From the NCBI GenBank assembly GCA_900541745.1, contig UQLA01000008.1, forward strand, positions 37,574-101,573: DNA of 64,000 nucleotides, given 5' to 3'. A program made the position numbers and the translations under genes. This DNA comes from an uncultured Collinsella sp. (lineage in GTDB: Bacteria; Actinomycetota; Coriobacteriia; Coriobacteriales; Coriobacteriaceae). The notes under the pieces are model-generated. The model made no database searches, was not told the origin of the DNA, and saw only the letters and a program-made list of their open reading frames with translations. Numbering within the stretch: the first letter of the stretch is position 1; each line of letters begins with the position of its first letter. Below are positions 50,373 to 58,596 of the stretch, one piece after another.

Positions 50373-50426
50373 TCACGCCGACGGGCGCAAACAGGAGCCC
50401 GGCATTCGTCTTGGTAAGCAATTCAT
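50373..50426 (-). CDS. 17-residue Cys-containing leader peptide upstream of metY
   Basis: ATG at 50426 preceded by AAAGGAGG at ideal spacing; encodes MNCLPRRMPGSCLRPSA and stops at 50373, 57 bases before metY. Two Cys codons (3 and 12). The ORF overlaps mutually adjacent hairpins: GCCCGCAT/ATGCCGGGC around its first half and CTCCTG/CAGGAG around its end. Cys-containing leader ORFs are known attenuators of sulfur genes in other actinobacteria; here it is inference from position. Confidence 0.55.
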   Translation of the reverse strand: MNCLPRRMPGSCLRPSA

Positions 50427-50494
50427 ATGCGGGCCTCCTTTCGCATCCCGGTTCCGTGGTTGGCTTAATTACCTACCGCCTTTGTGTGTTTTGA

Positions 50495-50523
50495 ATAGTA
50501 CGAGCATTGTTTCTCCCGGTCAA
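50495..50523 (-). promoter_or_regulatory. metY promoter
   Basis: On the minus strand -35 TTGACC (50518-50523) and -10 TACTAT (50495-50500), spacing 17. This implies a leader of about 170 bases. Confidence 0.7.
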
Positions 50524-50538
50524 TCACTTAAAAGCGCT

Positions 50539-50553
50539 AACCTGTTATCGGTT
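50539..50553. promoter_or_regulatory. possible LysR-type binding site
   Basis: AACC-TGTTATC-GGTT, a short inverted repeat of the size LysR proteins use. It lies between metY and the LysR gene, 15 bp upstream of the metY -35 and about 30 bp before the LysR start. Weak evidence. Confidence 0.35.
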
Positions 50554-50584
50554 TTGTAGATGACACTCGAAAGGATGGGCGCCG

Positions 50585-51523
50585 ATGACCCTCCAGCAGC
50601 TTCGCTTTTTGATCGCCGTGGCAGAGTCCGGTTCGATCAATGCCGCAGCCCAGCGCCTCTATACGGCACAGTCCAATATCTCCAATGCCGTCAAAAGCCT
50701 AGAGCAGGAACTTCATATCGAAATCTTTACGCGCTCTAGCCGCGGTGTTGCACTCACCAACGACGGCACCGAGCTTTTGGGTTATGCACGCCAGGTCGTA
50801 GAGCAGGCCGACATGCTCGAGGCCCGCTACGAGGACGGCGGTACACCCCAGGCCCGCCTCGCCATCTCGGCCCAACACTACGCGTTTTCGGTCGAGGCCT
50901 TTGTCAACGTCGTCGAGCGCTGCCGCGACAGCAAGTTCGAGTTCATCATGCGCGAGACCACCACAGCGCAGGTCATCGACGACGTGCGCGCATTTCGCAG
51001 CGACATCGGCATCCTCTATCTGGATGACTTTAATACCCGTGTCTTGCAGAAGGCCTTTACCGATGCCCGAGCGAGCTTTCATCCCCTCTTTGATGCAAAA
51101 GTCCACGTGTTCGTCAGCGAACGCCACCCGCTCGCACGCCGCTCGCAGCTGTCCCTTGCCGACCTCACGCCCTATACGCGCTACAGCTTTGAGCAGGGGA
51201 CCTCAAACTCCTTCTATTACGCCGAGGAACCTTTTAGCTATATCCCTTGCGACCGCAACATACGAATCTCGGACCGCGGAACACTTACCAACTTACTTAT
51301 CACGTCGAACGGTTACACCCTGTCGACCGGTGTCCTCTCCAATGAAATGCAATGGGGTATGGCATCGATCCAGTTAGCAGACGCCCCGACGATGCATGTG
51401 GGCTACATCATGCATGACGACCGCAAGCCCTCTCCCCTCTTGCAGCAATACCTCGACGAGCTCAACCGCATCATCCATGCCAACCAACTGTCAGAAGACG
51501 GGGTAGAAATCGTAGATTGCTAG
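50585..51523 (+). CDS. LysR-family transcriptional regulator
   Basis: A 312-residue LysR regulator. The N-terminal helix-turn-helix is MTLQQLRFLIAVAESGSINAAAQRLYTAQSNISNAVKSLE; residues 90-300 form the ligand domain (SIGILYLDDFN-type, GTSNSFYYAEEPFSYIP). It is divergent from metY, so control of methionine/sulfur assimilation is likely but not shown. It starts at the ATG at 50585 after AAAGGATGG. Confidence 0.88.
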   Translation: MTLQQLRFLIAVAESGSINAAAQRLYTAQSNISNAVKSLEQELHIEIFTRSSRGVALTNDGTELLGYARQVVEQADMLEARYEDGGTPQARLAISAQHYAFSVEAFVNVVERCRDSKFEFIMRETTTAQVIDDVRAFRSDIGILYLDDFNTRVLQKAFTDARASFHPLFDAKVHVFVSERHPLARRSQLSLADLTPYTRYSFEQGTSNSFYYAEEPFSYIPCDRNIRISDRGTLTNLLITSNGYTLSTGVLSNEMQWGMASIQLADAPTMHVGYIMHDDRKPSPLLQQYLDELNRIIHANQLSEDGVEIVDC

Positions 51524-51586
51524 CCCCCGGCGGGCATGGCGCTACAATGGTCACTCACGCGAAACGTACCCAACGAAAGGAACCAT

Positions 51587-52072
51587 GTGAAGGTCATCAT
51601 CTATACCGACGGCTCGGCCCGATCAAATCCGGGACGCGGCGGCTACGGCGCCGTGCTCAAATACACCAACCCCGCCGGCAAGACCTTCACCTCCGAGCTT
51701 TCGCGCGGTTACGCCAAGACCACCAACAACCGCATGGAGCTCATGGCGGTCATCGTAGCGCTCGAGGCGCTCAACCGCCCCTGCGAGGTCGAGGTCCATT
51801 CCGATTCGCAGTACGTCGTCAACGCCTTCAACAAGCACTGGATTGACGGATGGAAAAAACGCGGCTGGAAGACCGCCAACAAGCAGCCTGTCAAGAACCG
51901 CGATCTGTGGGAGCGCCTGCTCACCGCAAAGAGCAAACACAAGGTTGAGTTCATCTGGGTTAAGGGTCACGCCGGCCATGAGCTCAACGAGCGCTGCGAC
52001 GAGCTTGCCACCAGGGCGGCCGACGGAGCCAACCTCGATATCGACGCCGGCTTTAACGAGAGCGACCTGTAA
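51587..52072 (+). CDS. rnhA: ribonuclease HI
   Basis: RNase HI of 161 residues, degrading RNA in RNA-DNA hybrids. All acidic active-site residues are present: Asp in IIYTDGSARSNPG, Glu in NNRMELMAV, Asp in VHSDSQYVV, Asp in NERCDELA, with the basic-protrusion helix WKKRGWKTANKQPVKN as in Escherichia coli. The GTG at 51587 follows AAAGGAACCAT; an earlier ATG frame (51536) adds unrelated residues. Confidence 0.93.
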   Translation: MKVIIYTDGSARSNPGRGGYGAVLKYTNPAGKTFTSELSRGYAKTTNNRMELMAVIVALEALNRPCEVEVHSDSQYVVNAFNKHWIDGWKKRGWKTANKQPVKNRDLWERLLTAKSKHKVEFIWVKGHAGHELNERCDELATRAADGANLDIDAGFNESDL

Positions 52073-52145
52073 TAGCGTTTTCGCGCAGCTTTATATCCCC
52101 ACGCGCTACACTCATCCTGTAGACCAAACAACACAAGGGGGACGT

Positions 52146-53252
52146 ATGCTGCGTATAGCGACCATCGGCACATCCATGATTACCGACGACTTTATCCAGG
52201 TCGTCAACGCCAACGACCAAGCCGCGTTTGTGGGCACGCTCTCGCGCGATGCAAATCGCGGCGCCGCCTTCACCGCTAAGCACGGCGGCGAGCGAAACTT
52301 TACTTCACTCGATGAGCTCGCGGCAGCCGACGACGTCGACGCCGTCTACATCAGCAGCCCTAACGCACTTCACTACGAGCAGGCCCTTGCCTGCATCGCC
52401 GGTGGCAAGCACGTCATCGTCGAGAAGCCCTTCTGCGCCACCGAGGCGCAGGCGCTGGAAGTCTTCCGCGCTGCCGAGGCAGCGGGCGTCGTGGCCCTCG
52501 AGGCCATGCGCCCGCTCCACGATCCCGCTTTCCACGCCATCGAGGACACCCTGGGCGAGATCGCCCCCATCCGCCGCGCCTCATTGCGCTTTGGCAAATA
52601 TTCTTCGCGCTACAACGAGATTCTCGCGGGACGCGCCACCAATATCTTCGACTGCAATATGGCATCGGGTTCCCTCATGGACATTGGCGTCTACACCGTC
52701 GAGCCCATGGTCGAGATTTTCGGCATGCCCTCCGGCCTTACGAGCATGGCTACTCTGCTCGACCCCACCACGCGACAGCTCACGCACGGCCCCATCGATG
52801 GCTGCGGTTCCATCCTCGCCAGCTACGGCGGTGGCCGTATCTCCGTCGAGCTCGCGCACTCCAAAATTACGAATGACCTACTGCCCTCGCAGATCGAAGG
52901 CGAGCGTGGCACCATCCAGATCGACCATCTGTCCACGCCCCGCAACGTCCGCATCGACTATCGCGGCGATGTCGTACGCGGCTCGGCGACCGAGGCGCCG
53001 CGCGAACAGGGCGATAACGGCCGCGTGCTCGACCTGCCCAAATCGAGCAACACTATGGAATACGAACTCACAGACTTTATCACCGCCATCGGCGGCATCG
53101 ATAACGTCAAGGAAGAGATTTGGGAGACCCCGGCAGGACGCCACGAGCTTGGCCACTACCGCGATGTCACGCTCGTCTCACTGCGCATCATGGATGCCGT
53201 GCGCCAGCAGGCCGGTATAACCTTGCCGGCCGACGCAGGCAAGCAGGCATAG
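52146..53252 (+). CDS. Gfo/Idh/MocA-family oxidoreductase
   Basis: A 368-residue oxidoreductase. LRIATIGTSMITDDF replaces the usual GxGxxG with GTSMIT, a variation seen in the family. VYISSPNALHYEQAL, HVIVEKPFCATEAQALEVF and MASGSLMDIGVYTVEPMVEIFG follow. Probably acts on a cyclic polyol or sugar. Set at the ATG at 52146 by AAGGGGGACG. The acylphosphatase gene starts two bases after its stop. Confidence 0.87.
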   Translation: MLRIATIGTSMITDDFIQVVNANDQAAFVGTLSRDANRGAAFTAKHGGERNFTSLDELAAADDVDAVYISSPNALHYEQALACIAGGKHVIVEKPFCATEAQALEVFRAAEAAGVVALEAMRPLHDPAFHAIEDTLGEIAPIRRASLRFGKYSSRYNEILAGRATNIFDCNMASGSLMDIGVYTVEPMVEIFGMPSGLTSMATLLDPTTRQLTHGPIDGCGSILASYGGGRISVELAHSKITNDLLPSQIEGERGTIQIDHLSTPRNVRIDYRGDVVRGSATEAPREQGDNGRVLDLPKSSNTMEYELTDFITAIGGIDNVKEEIWETPAGRHELGHYRDVTLVSLRIMDAVRQQAGITLPADAGKQA

Positions 53253-53254
53253 CG

Positions 53255-53665
53255 ATGGGCTTCTTCGATACGTTCTTCTCCAGCGTCACCGGCGGCAGTC
53301 GAGAGCCTCAAAAACCGTCAAACGTCGAGCTCGAGCTGCGCCGCAGGCTTACCGTGCTCGCAAGCGACGAGGCCACTCAAGACACTCCCCTGCGCTATTT
53401 CCTGCGCTGGGAGGGGCAAGTCCAAGGCGTTGGTTTTCGCTTTACCAACACCAACCTCGCGCAGGCACGCGCACTCACCGGCTGGGTGCGTAACATGGAA
53501 GACGGCTCAGTCGAGATGGAGATACAGGGAGCTCCGGCAGACATCCTATCTCATCTCGAGGCACTTCATGCCTCCTACGAGCGCATGGGAACGCGTTTTC
53601 GCCTCGTAGATGCCCAGGCCCGAGCCCCACTTGCCAATGAAGACGGTTTCACTCCTCATTATTAG
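53255..53665 (+). CDS. acyP: acylphosphatase with N-terminal extension
   Basis: Acylphosphatase domain in residues 45-125: RYFLRWEGQVQGVGFRFT holds the catalytic Arg and GWVRNMEDGSVEMEIQG the catalytic Asn. It hydrolyses acyl phosphates such as acetyl or carbamoyl phosphate. The length is 136, against the usual 90; about 40 polar N-terminal residues (MGFFDTFFSSVTGGSRE) are extra. Coupled to the upstream oxidoreductase gene. Confidence 0.87.
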   Translation: MGFFDTFFSSVTGGSREPQKPSNVELELRRRLTVLASDEATQDTPLRYFLRWEGQVQGVGFRFTNTNLAQARALTGWVRNMEDGSVEMEIQGAPADILSHLEALHASYERMGTRFRLVDAQARAPLANEDGFTPHY

Positions 53666-53726
53666 TATTGTGTGCTAAATACGGTATCATTTACCTACGA
53701 CCGTTGATAGAAAAGAGGCGAGGCGC

Positions 53727-54107
53727 ATGGCGGTGCAAAGAAGGAATACCAAGCAGCGAAAGCTGGTTCTTGACGCCGTGCGCCAAAGCTATAACCATCC
53801 CACCGCCGACGAAATCTACAACGCCGTGCGCGAACAGGATGACAAGATCAGCCGCGGCACGGTCTACCGCAACCTCAATCTCTTGGCAGATGCCGGAGAA
53901 ATCCTCTCGATCAAGACGCCGGGCGGGAGTCGCTTCGATCGCACCATCGAGCCGCATGCGCATATCATCTGCACCTCGTGCAGCCGCGTCATCGACGTAC
54001 CGCTCCCCTTCGATGCCCAGCTCGACGCCAAAGCGTCCGAGCAAATCGGCTGGCACGTCACGTCGCACTACACCATCTTCGAGGGTCTCTGCCCTGACTG
54101 TCGGTAG
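53727..54107 (+). CDS. Fur-family metalloregulator
   Basis: A 126-residue Fur/PerR/Zur-type repressor. The winged helix is LVLDAVRQSYNHPTADEIYNAVREQDDKISRGTVYRNL; the regulatory-site histidines are in EPHAHIICTSC; structural Zn cysteines are CTSC and CPDC. The acidic metal site of true Fur is not fully evident, and the PerR-like GTVYRNL recognition helix is typical of all members. Which metal or peroxide it senses cannot be said. GAGGCGAGGC precedes the ATG. Confidence 0.88.
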   Translation: MAVQRRNTKQRKLVLDAVRQSYNHPTADEIYNAVREQDDKISRGTVYRNLNLLADAGEILSIKTPGGSRFDRTIEPHAHIICTSCSRVIDVPLPFDAQLDAKASEQIGWHVTSHYTIFEGLCPDCR

Positions 54108-54113
54108 CCCTTA

Positions 54114-54178
54114 GGGGCATGCCCGCAAATCTACTTGCCCATCCGCTACAGCAAACAGCACATTTCTAGGCATGTCCC
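54114..54178. repeat. imperfect inverted repeat between convergent genes
   Basis: GGGGCATGCCCGCAAAT (54114-54130) and the reverse complement of ATTTCTAGGCATGTCCC (54162-54178) match at 13 of 17 positions. It fills the gap between the Fur-family gene and the convergent HAD gene. Confidence 0.5.
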
Positions 54179-54184
54179 AAATGT

Positions 54185-54982
54185 CTACTCAGCAAGTAGG
54201 CGGCGCAGTTCTTCTTCGACCGTGCGCACGTAGCAGATGCGGTCGTTGATGCCACGCATAGAGGGATTGCAGCTCTCCATCAGATAGGGATGGCCCACGA
54301 CGTTAAGCATGTCGCGATCGTTCTCATTGTCGCCAAACGCCATCATCTCATCGGGCGAAATCCCCAGGGCACGACCGTAATCGGCAAGCGCGGAGCCCTT
54401 GCCCGAACCGAAACCGATAAAGTCCGTCCATTCGGTTCCCGACGTCATCACGTCGACACGATCGCTAAAGAGGCGCTCGAAATACTCTAGGGCCGCCGAC
54501 TGATCCACCTCGGGCGTCTGGAAGGCAATCTTAATGACGTCCTCGTCGATGTCCTCGGGACGGTCGACCACCGCCACATCGCAGTGGACCTCATAGCGCA
54601 AATGGTCGACGAACGCATCGTTGCCGCTCATGGTGTAGAGGTGCCCCTCGCACGAAAGGGTCACGTCGGCATGGGGATACGCAACCACGGCATTCGCGAT
54701 ATCCATAGCAAGGCTACGCTCCATGGAACGCTTGACAACGGCACGCTCCTCGCTCATCACCAGGGCTCCGTTTTCGCATACATAGGCGAGCTCATCGGCC
54801 ACCGGGGCAAACAGGTGGCGCAAGCTCGCATATTGACGACCACTCGCCGGCATAAACACGATACCGCGACGATGCAGCTCATCGATAAGCTCAAAGGCCT
54901 CAGGACGCGGCTCGCGTTCCCCCGGATGCAGCAACGTGCCGTCCAAATCGCATGCAATCAGCTTGATTCCCTCAAGACCCAT
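54185..54982 (-). CDS. Cof-type HAD-IIB phosphatase
   Basis: A 265-residue HAD-IIB protein: IKLIACDLDGTLLHPG, GIVFMPASGRQYASLRHLF, and MMAFGDNENDRDMLNVVGHPYLMES. It is the second Cof-type phosphatase of the window and only distantly like the one at 25836. Start at 54982 after GGGGAAGC; upstream Met codons to 55057 are open but carry no homology. It is the last gene of the FKBP-UreE-like-HAD run, 83 bases after the UreE-like gene. Confidence 0.87.
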   Translation of the reverse strand: MGLEGIKLIACDLDGTLLHPGEREPRPEAFELIDELHRRGIVFMPASGRQYASLRHLFAPVADELAYVCENGALVMSEERAVVKRSMERSLAMDIANAVVAYPHADVTLSCEGHLYTMSGNDAFVDHLRYEVHCDVAVVDRPEDIDEDVIKIAFQTPEVDQSAALEYFERLFSDRVDVMTSGTEWTDFIGFGSGKGSALADYGRALGISPDEMMAFGDNENDRDMLNVVGHPYLMESCNPSMRGINDRICYVRTVEEELRRLLAE

Positions 54983-55065
54983 ATGCTTCCCCCAAAGCAT
55001 CTCATCAACAGCAAGACGGACCTTGATTGGTCGCCCCTCAAAGCCCGTCTTGCGCATACGCGTGC

Positions 55066-55644
55066 TTAGCAGCGCGTCTTTTTTACGATGGTAAAGTCCG
55101 GAGCCATGCTCACGACGACCTCCGCCGCACTCGACGCAAAGCGCCGGTCCGCATCGAGTTCACGGGTAACCACCGTGAGCCGAACACCCTCGACACCCCG
55201 GAGCATGCGGCCCAAAACAGGCTGCACCGGCGTATACATGCGCACGGTATGCTCGTCCGAGTCGCCCCGGAAGAGCGGCGCATGCATGTTGCCGATCTCC
55301 CAGCACGCATGCGCGAGCGCAATCGGATCCATGCGGTCGACTTCGACCAAATAAACCTCGGCGCTGCGCAGGCGCACGACAACCGCCACGGGCACCACGC
55401 CCGAACGGTCAATGGCGAGCACGTCGCCGTCGGCAAGACGACCACCGTCGGTAGCATCCAGCCGAACATCGATCGTGCGCCCCAGCTCCGTCACGCCCGC
55501 AAACGCGCATACATCAGCCTGGTCCCAATCGAGCAGTAGCTCATCGACCTCAAAGACACCGCCCAGCTCCCGGCGAAGCAAAAGTTCATAGGACGGATCG
55601 TTGAGATTTCCCAAACATGTCGTCGAAACCAAGCGTTCAGGCAT
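55066..55644 (-). CDS. UreE-like protein without urease neighbours
   Basis: A 192-residue protein whose middle and end follow UreE: GGRLADGDVLAIDRSG, EVYLVEVDRMDPIALAHACWEIGNMHAPLF and VLGRMLRGVEGVRL. UreE is the nickel chaperone of urease. The conserved His of the dimer-interface metal site (HDHVLDDML) reads PVQPVLGRML here, and there is no His-rich tail, so classical nickel binding is unlikely. Urease subunits and UreDFG are absent. It lies 3 bases after an FKBP/SlyD-like gene. It may be a repurposed metal or protein chaperone; the family call itself is moderately sure. Confidence 0.7.
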   Translation of the reverse strand: MPERLVSTTCLGNLNDPSYELLLRRELGGVFEVDELLLDWDQADVCAFAGVTELGRTIDVRLDATDGGRLADGDVLAIDRSGVVPVAVVVRLRSAEVYLVEVDRMDPIALAHACWEIGNMHAPLFRGDSDEHTVRMYTPVQPVLGRMLRGVEGVRLTVVTRELDADRRFASSAAEVVVSMAPDFTIVKKTRC

Positions 55645-55647
55645 GCT

Positions 55648-56076
55648 CTAGCCCTCGACCTCGACGAGCTCGATATCAAAGTTGAGATCCTTGCCGGCCA
55701 GCTCGTGGTTGGCGTCGAGCGTCACGGCCTCGGGCGTCACGTCGATGACCACGGCGGGGACGGGCATACCGCTCGGCGTGGACAGGAAGAGCTTCATGCC
55801 CTTCTCGATCTGCTCGATGTTGGGAACCTGCTCGGCCGGGAAGGTCAGAACCATCTCGGGATTGTGCTCGCCGTAGGCATCGGCAGCAGGAATGTGCACG
55901 GTCTTCTTCTCGCCCACCTGCATGTCGACAACAGCGGCGTCGAAGCCCTTGATCATCTGGCCGGCGCCGCAGGTGAACTCCAGCGGCTCGCCGCGATCGT
56001 AGGAGCTATCGAACTGCGTGCCGTCATCGAGCGTGCCGCGATAATGGGTCTTGACCTTCTTGCCCTGGTTGGACAT
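55648..56076 (-). CDS. slyD: FKBP-type (SlyD-like) peptidyl-prolyl isomerase
   Basis: A 142-residue FKBP with an IF (insert-in-flap) domain: KVKTHYRGTLDDGTQFDSSYDRG, LEFTCGAGQMIKGFDAAVVDMQVGE, and VHIPAADAYGEHNPEMVLTFPAEQVP (IF segment), ending DLNFDIELVEVEG. The layout is that of SlyD without its His/Cys-rich metal-binding tail. It folds proteins around prolines. ATG at 56076 after GGAGGTTACC. In one run with the UreE-like gene; SlyD and UreE are both nickel chaperones elsewhere, and here both lack the metal tails. Confidence 0.9.
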   Translation of the reverse strand: MSNQGKKVKTHYRGTLDDGTQFDSSYDRGEPLEFTCGAGQMIKGFDAAVVDMQVGEKKTVHIPAADAYGEHNPEMVLTFPAEQVPNIEQIEKGMKLFLSTPSGMPVPAVVIDVTPEAVTLDANHELAGKDLNFDIELVEVEG

Positions 56077-56196
56077 GGTAACCTCCGTGATAAGGGCGGC
56101 GCACAACGCGGGCCGCCGTGAACATATGGCGCTAACTATACCCTAGTCATACAATTCAAAGACAGTTTGCAAAGAAACGCTGCAACCGGAGGAACC

Positions 56197-57210
56197 ATGG
56201 CATATCCCGTATTTGACCTACACTGCGACACCGCCGACCGCATCGGCTGGGCCACGCTCGATCTCGACCTGCGCTTTACCGCCGGCACCGACGGTTATTT
56301 CCCCGGCGACGAAACGCATCCGCAAGATTTCGACCTCATCGAGGGCAACGCCTGCGCCATCTCGCTCGCAAAGATCGGCAACACGCCATGGGCACAGTGC
56401 TTCGCCACGTTTGTCCCCGATGAGATTCCCGCCGCCCACGCCGCGCGCTTCCAGGCGCAGATCATGGCGCATATGAGCGGCCAGGCAACGCTCAACCACG
56501 ACCGCATGGTCAACGTACGCAGCGCCGCAGACATTCGCCCCGCGCTCAAGGACGGCAAGGTCGCCTGCATCCACACCATCGAAAACGCCACGTTCTTTGC
56601 CGAGGACCCCGCGCTGATCGAGCTGCTCAAGAGCTTGGGCGTGCTCATGTCATCACTCAGCTGGAACGCGCAGGGACCGCTCGCGAGCGGGCACGATACC
56701 CACGCCGGCCTCACCGCCGCCGGCATCGAGGCACTTACGCAGATGGAGCACGCCGGCATGGTACTCGACGTCTCCCACCTCAACGATGAGTGCTTTGACG
56801 AGGTTGTCGCCCACGCCACGCGCCCCTTTGTCGCCAGCCACTCCAACTCCCGCACCGTCTGCGGCGTCAAGCGCAACCTCACCGACGACCAGTTCTGCAC
56901 CATTCGCGACATGGGTGGCATCGTCGGCCTCAACTACTGCAGCGAGTTCCTTTCCAACGACGCAACCGACAAGACCACCGCAGACGTCACCTTCGACCAG
57001 CTGGCGGCACATATCGAGCACTGGCTCGACCTGGGCGGCGAGGACGTCATCGCGCTCGGCGGCGACTGGGACGGCGCCACGGTGCCCGCTTTCCTCTCCG
57101 ATGCCAGCAAGATGCCCGAATTCCAGAACATGCTCTCCAAGCACTTTGGCAAGACCGTGATGCAGAAGCTCTGCAGCGATAACGCGCTTGCCTTCTTTGA
57201 GCGTTATTAA
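56197..57210 (+). CDS. membrane dipeptidase (peptidase family M19)
   Basis: A 337-residue renal-dipeptidase-type metallohydrolase. FDLHCDTADRI holds the first zinc pair, IHTIENATF the bridging Glu, LSWNAQGPL, GMVLDVSHLNDECF and FVASHSNSRTVCGVKRNLTD the remaining His ligands, and ALGGDWDG the conserved Asp. It hydrolyses dipeptides, including D-amino-acid ones. No signal peptide, so cytoplasmic despite the family name. Start at 56197 after GGAGGAACC. Confidence 0.9.
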   Translation: MAYPVFDLHCDTADRIGWATLDLDLRFTAGTDGYFPGDETHPQDFDLIEGNACAISLAKIGNTPWAQCFATFVPDEIPAAHAARFQAQIMAHMSGQATLNHDRMVNVRSAADIRPALKDGKVACIHTIENATFFAEDPALIELLKSLGVLMSSLSWNAQGPLASGHDTHAGLTAAGIEALTQMEHAGMVLDVSHLNDECFDEVVAHATRPFVASHSNSRTVCGVKRNLTDDQFCTIRDMGGIVGLNYCSEFLSNDATDKTTADVTFDQLAAHIEHWLDLGGEDVIALGGDWDGATVPAFLSDASKMPEFQNMLSKHFGKTVMQKLCSDNALAFFERY

Positions 57211-57226
57211 TTTCACGTCCCTTGAG

Positions 57227-57262
57227 CGGGCCGGCATGCCGAACGGTCGACATGCCGGCCCG
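57227..57262 (+). terminator. 12-bp perfect hairpin after the dipeptidase gene
   Basis: CGGGCCGGCATG (57227-57238) pairs perfectly with CATGCCGGCCCG (57251-57262). No T-tract follows (TCCCCAAC), so it may be a processing or stabilising hairpin rather than a classical terminator. The next start codon is 23 bases away. Confidence 0.5.
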
Positions 57263-57284
57263 TCCCCAACCTGAAGGACCGCTT

Positions 57285-58061
57285 TTGACGCAGCAATTTA
57301 CGATTACCGTATCCCGACCGGATGGCACATCCATCCCCGTCGTCGTTACCAAAAAGCGCGTCAAGAACTTCAACCTACGCATCACATCGAGCGGTGAGGC
57401 CCACGCCAGCGCACCGCTCGGCGCCAGCCGCGAGCGTATCGAAGCGTTTGTGAAGCGCAACAGCGCCTGGATTATCAGCCGACTTGACCAGCGTGAGCAA
57501 CATCAGGCGACAGCGCGAGAGCCGCTCAGCCCCTCGTCCATCATTGCGCTTTGGGGCAAGCCCATCACGGTACAGGACGCACTCGATCACAACTTTGCAT
57601 CACCCGCGCCGCGGCCCAAGCAGGCCACCTTCGCAAGCTTTATGGGTACCGACGAGCCAAGTGAGCGCGCGCAGGCAAAGCAGCGCACAGCCCTCGACGG
57701 TCTAACGCCCAAAGAACTCCAGACCCGCATCGACCAACTCTATGCATCCGAGGTCACCGCAGCGCTACGCGACATTGTGCACGCGTACGAAATCGCAATG
57801 GGCGTCACCGTGGCCCGCGTCTCCGTGCGCAGCATGAAAACGCGCTGGGGCTCATGCACGCCCAAGACCGGAGCCATTCGCATCGCACGCGAACTTGCCG
57901 CCTATCCCATCGAGTGTCTCGACATGGTTGTCGCCCACGAGCTCGTCCACTTGCTCGAGCCAAGCCACAATCAGCGGTTTCACGCTCTGCTCGACACGTA
58001 CTGCCCCAACAATAGAGCTCTGTCGCAGCGGCTCAAGCAGCCACCCCTCAACAAGCTCTAG
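57285..58061 (+). CDS. YgjP-like (DUF45) zinc metallopeptidase
   Basis: A 258-residue protein. The zinc motif is VVAHELVHLLEPSHNQRFHALL (HExxH with a downstream His); MKTRWGSCTPKTGAIRI is the DUF45 signature before it. The N-terminal half is a beta-rich YgjP domain (KKRVKNFNLRITSSG). The TTG at 57285 follows AAGGA and gives a family-like start, while the frame to 57222 passes through the hairpin. Substrate unknown. Converges on folB with a gap of six bases. Confidence 0.87.
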   Translation: MTQQFTITVSRPDGTSIPVVVTKKRVKNFNLRITSSGEAHASAPLGASRERIEAFVKRNSAWIISRLDQREQHQATAREPLSPSSIIALWGKPITVQDALDHNFASPAPRPKQATFASFMGTDEPSERAQAKQRTALDGLTPKELQTRIDQLYASEVTAALRDIVHAYEIAMGVTVARVSVRSMKTRWGSCTPKTGAIRIARELAAYPIECLDMVVAHELVHLLEPSHNQRFHALLDTYCPNNRALSQRLKQPPLNKL

Positions 58062-58067
58062 CGTCGA

Positions 58068-58553
58068 CTAGCGCACGCGCTCGATCTCGACGCCACAGCT
58101 TGCCAGGGGCAGGCCAACAGGAGCCCACGGCTTATCGAGCTTGATGCGCACACCAAGCAGCGAGGGATAACGCCGCAGCAGCATCTGGGCTGTCCCCTCG
58201 GCTGCCGCCTCGATGAGCTTAAACGTATGTTCGCGCAGATAGCCGTCGACATCGTGGCACACCGAGCCGTAGTCAATCGAGGCGTCCAGGTTATCGTGCT
58301 CCCCCGCTGCACGCAGATCGGCATAGAGCACCAAGGACACGATGAACTTCTGGCCCAGCGCGTTCTCCTCGGGATACACGCCATGGTTGGCAAAAACCTC
58401 AAGCCCATCAATGACAATACGGTCGGCATGGCGCAGATCGTCATAGCTCACGTGGGGAACCGCCGTTGCGGTGGATATTTCGCCCCTTCCACGGCGGGCG
58501 AGCTCGGCGCCTTCAGTCTTGGTTGCATTCTCGGGCAGTTTCTTGTTGCTCAT
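58068..58553 (-). CDS. folB: dihydroneopterin aldolase
   Basis: FolB of 161 residues: ADRIVIDGLEVFANHGVYPEENALGQKF (conserved NHGVxxEE), SIDYGSVCHDVDGYL, LIEAAAEGTAQMLL, and VRIKLDKPWAPVG with the catalytic Lys. It splits dihydroneopterin to hydroxymethyldihydropterin in folate synthesis. About 40 N-terminal residues precede the conserved part, more than usual; AAGGAGA supports the start at 58553. Third gene of the folE-HD-folB run. Confidence 0.9.
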   Translation of the reverse strand: MSNKKLPENATKTEGAELARRGRGEISTATAVPHVSYDDLRHADRIVIDGLEVFANHGVYPEENALGQKFIVSLVLYADLRAAGEHDNLDASIDYGSVCHDVDGYLREHTFKLIEAAAEGTAQMLLRRYPSLLGVRIKLDKPWAPVGLPLASCGVEIERVR

Positions 58554-58596
58554 CGCGATCGTCTCCTTCGTTTAGAACCCCGACCGCGTAAAATAA

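Noticed and set aside
50316..50500. SAM riboswitch upstream of metY
   Set aside because: The leader lacks the conserved cores of the SAM riboswitch classes I can recall; the leader ORF is the better explanation.
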